Shown here: positions 63,307-64,000 of the stretch, piece after piece
Numbering within the stretch: position 1 is the stretch's first letter
Layout of the letters: every line of letters starts with the position of its first letter
NCBI RefSeq assembly: GCF_036898095.1
Contig: NC_090729.1
Coordinates: forward strand, 62,153,436 to 62,217,435
Source of the DNA: Palaemon carinicauda
Taxonomy: Eukaryota; Arthropoda; Malacostraca; Decapoda; Palaemonidae
Length of the DNA stretch: 64,000 bases
Reading direction: 5' to 3'
Translations under genes and position numbers: made by a program
The notes under the pieces: model-generated
What the model saw: only the letters and a program-made list of their open reading frames with translations
Database searches by the model: none
What the model was told of the DNA's origin: nothing

Positions 63307-64000
63307 CAGTGGAACCTCTACATACGATCTTAATTCGTTCTGGGACCTGCTTCATATGTGGAAACAATTGTATGTTGGAGCAAATATTACCATAAGAATA
63401 CACTGTAATTTGTATAATTTGTTCTGCAGCCCAAAAACCTTTATCTCCTGAATGAATTACTACACATAATTACACATAACAATAACACAGTTACATTATA
63501 TAAATGAGATGTAAAAAAGAATAATTATAAAAAGATAATAAATAAAAAGGAGTTTTTATTGTCACTTTACCTTAGAAACAGGCCAATGCAGGTGTAGGAT
63601 CTGCTACGCAGGAGACGTACGGTCAGCGAGGAGGTAGAGATAGTGACTACAATAATGTACCTTAACTTACTCTATCTTACACTACATGAACTTTAACCTA
63701 ACTTAGCCTATTAATTCTTTTTTTAAATTTCTATATTTTATATTTTCTTTACATTTTTTTTCTTTTTGATTTTCAATATTCATCACTTTCACTCAATTCA
63801 ATCTTAGTTTTCATTGCTTCACTTTCTATCTTTACATCATGATCACTAGACTACTTCATAGATTTTTTAAAGAAACTATCGAAACTACACGGCAAACCTG
63901 AAGTTTCTGTGGGTGATGCTTATCAATGATATCAACCACGTGTTGGTGATGTGCTAACATCTCTTATATTTCAGCCGAACTTGAGATGTGCTCTACCTCC
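63307..64000. mobile_element. Pogo/mariner-type DNA element, left end, continuing past the window
   Basis: TA (63305-63306) precedes CAGTGGAACCTCTACATACG, a terminus style common to pogo/Tigger-type elements, followed by a 'TTCGTTCTGGGACC' block usual in their subterminal regions. The minus strand further right gives degraded text ('DKHHPQKLQVC', 'ESEAMKTKIELSESDEY') that could be the acidic C-terminus of a transposase, but this is weak. The right end is not in the window. Confidence 0.45.

Overview
This window looks like intergenic, repeat-packed DNA from a large arthropod genome, most likely a decapod crustacean. No host gene, tRNA, rRNA or CRISPR array can be supported. The evidence is compositional and familial: long (GA)n/(CT)n, (TA)n and (ATT)n microsatellites, plus animal-type BEL/Pao, Ty3/Gypsy, Copia, DIRS, non-LTR, pogo/Tigger-like, P-element-like and TTAA-target elements nested in one another. 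The organism is an inference; what is seen is a stack of transposable elements of different ages.

Layout. 1-10414: a minus-strand BEL/Pao retrotransposon. Its 5' LTR is at 9593-10414, followed by gag, protease, the end of RNase H, integrase and the integrase C-terminal extension, which runs off the left edge. It is broken by a TTAA-flanked DNA element (491-4047) and by part of a second LTR element (about 5495-7458) that sits where BEL reverse transcriptase should be. 11165-11530: a small RNase H-like relic. 11921-27026: a DIRS element on the plus strand with inverted terminal repeats, an internal complementary region, an intact 651-codon ORF1, RT/RNase H with two stop codons, and an intact tyrosine recombinase. 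Its 5' part is split by a 6.5-kb TA-flanked pogo/Tigger-like element (13564-20070), which itself carries a second TTAA-flanked element (14202-17009).

27027-34275: non-LTR material, including an intact 523-codon ORF1 with three zinc knuckles but no ORF2 beside it (29850-31421, minus), two related segments around it, a SINE-like unit and a decayed LINE RT (32590-34275). 34290-40836: a decayed, 5'-truncated second DIRS copy, apparently split by a 3.1-kb TTAA-flanked element (36974-40091). 40837-41910: a repeat with an (ATT)n end and a LINE relic. 42750-49030: a decayed Copia-like element (minus) with a Ty3/Gypsy element (43430-48192, plus) inserted in its integrase. 50578-51366: a solo BEL LTR with a 5-bp target duplication. 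51770-53245: a decayed LINE (minus). 53690-56330: two copies of a minisatellite-bearing repeat around a P-element-like transposase fragment. 57255-57986: the second (ATT)n repeat. 58052-63148: a decayed Gypsy element. From 63307: a pogo/mariner-type terminus.

The genes do not form a host pathway; each set serves its own element. The most unusual structures are the two TTAA-flanked elements that carry a dimeric satellite of about 187 + 187 bp, differing in length by almost exactly two 374-bp units, and the DIRS element whose internal complementary region reads across the joined termini with a 3-base overlap.
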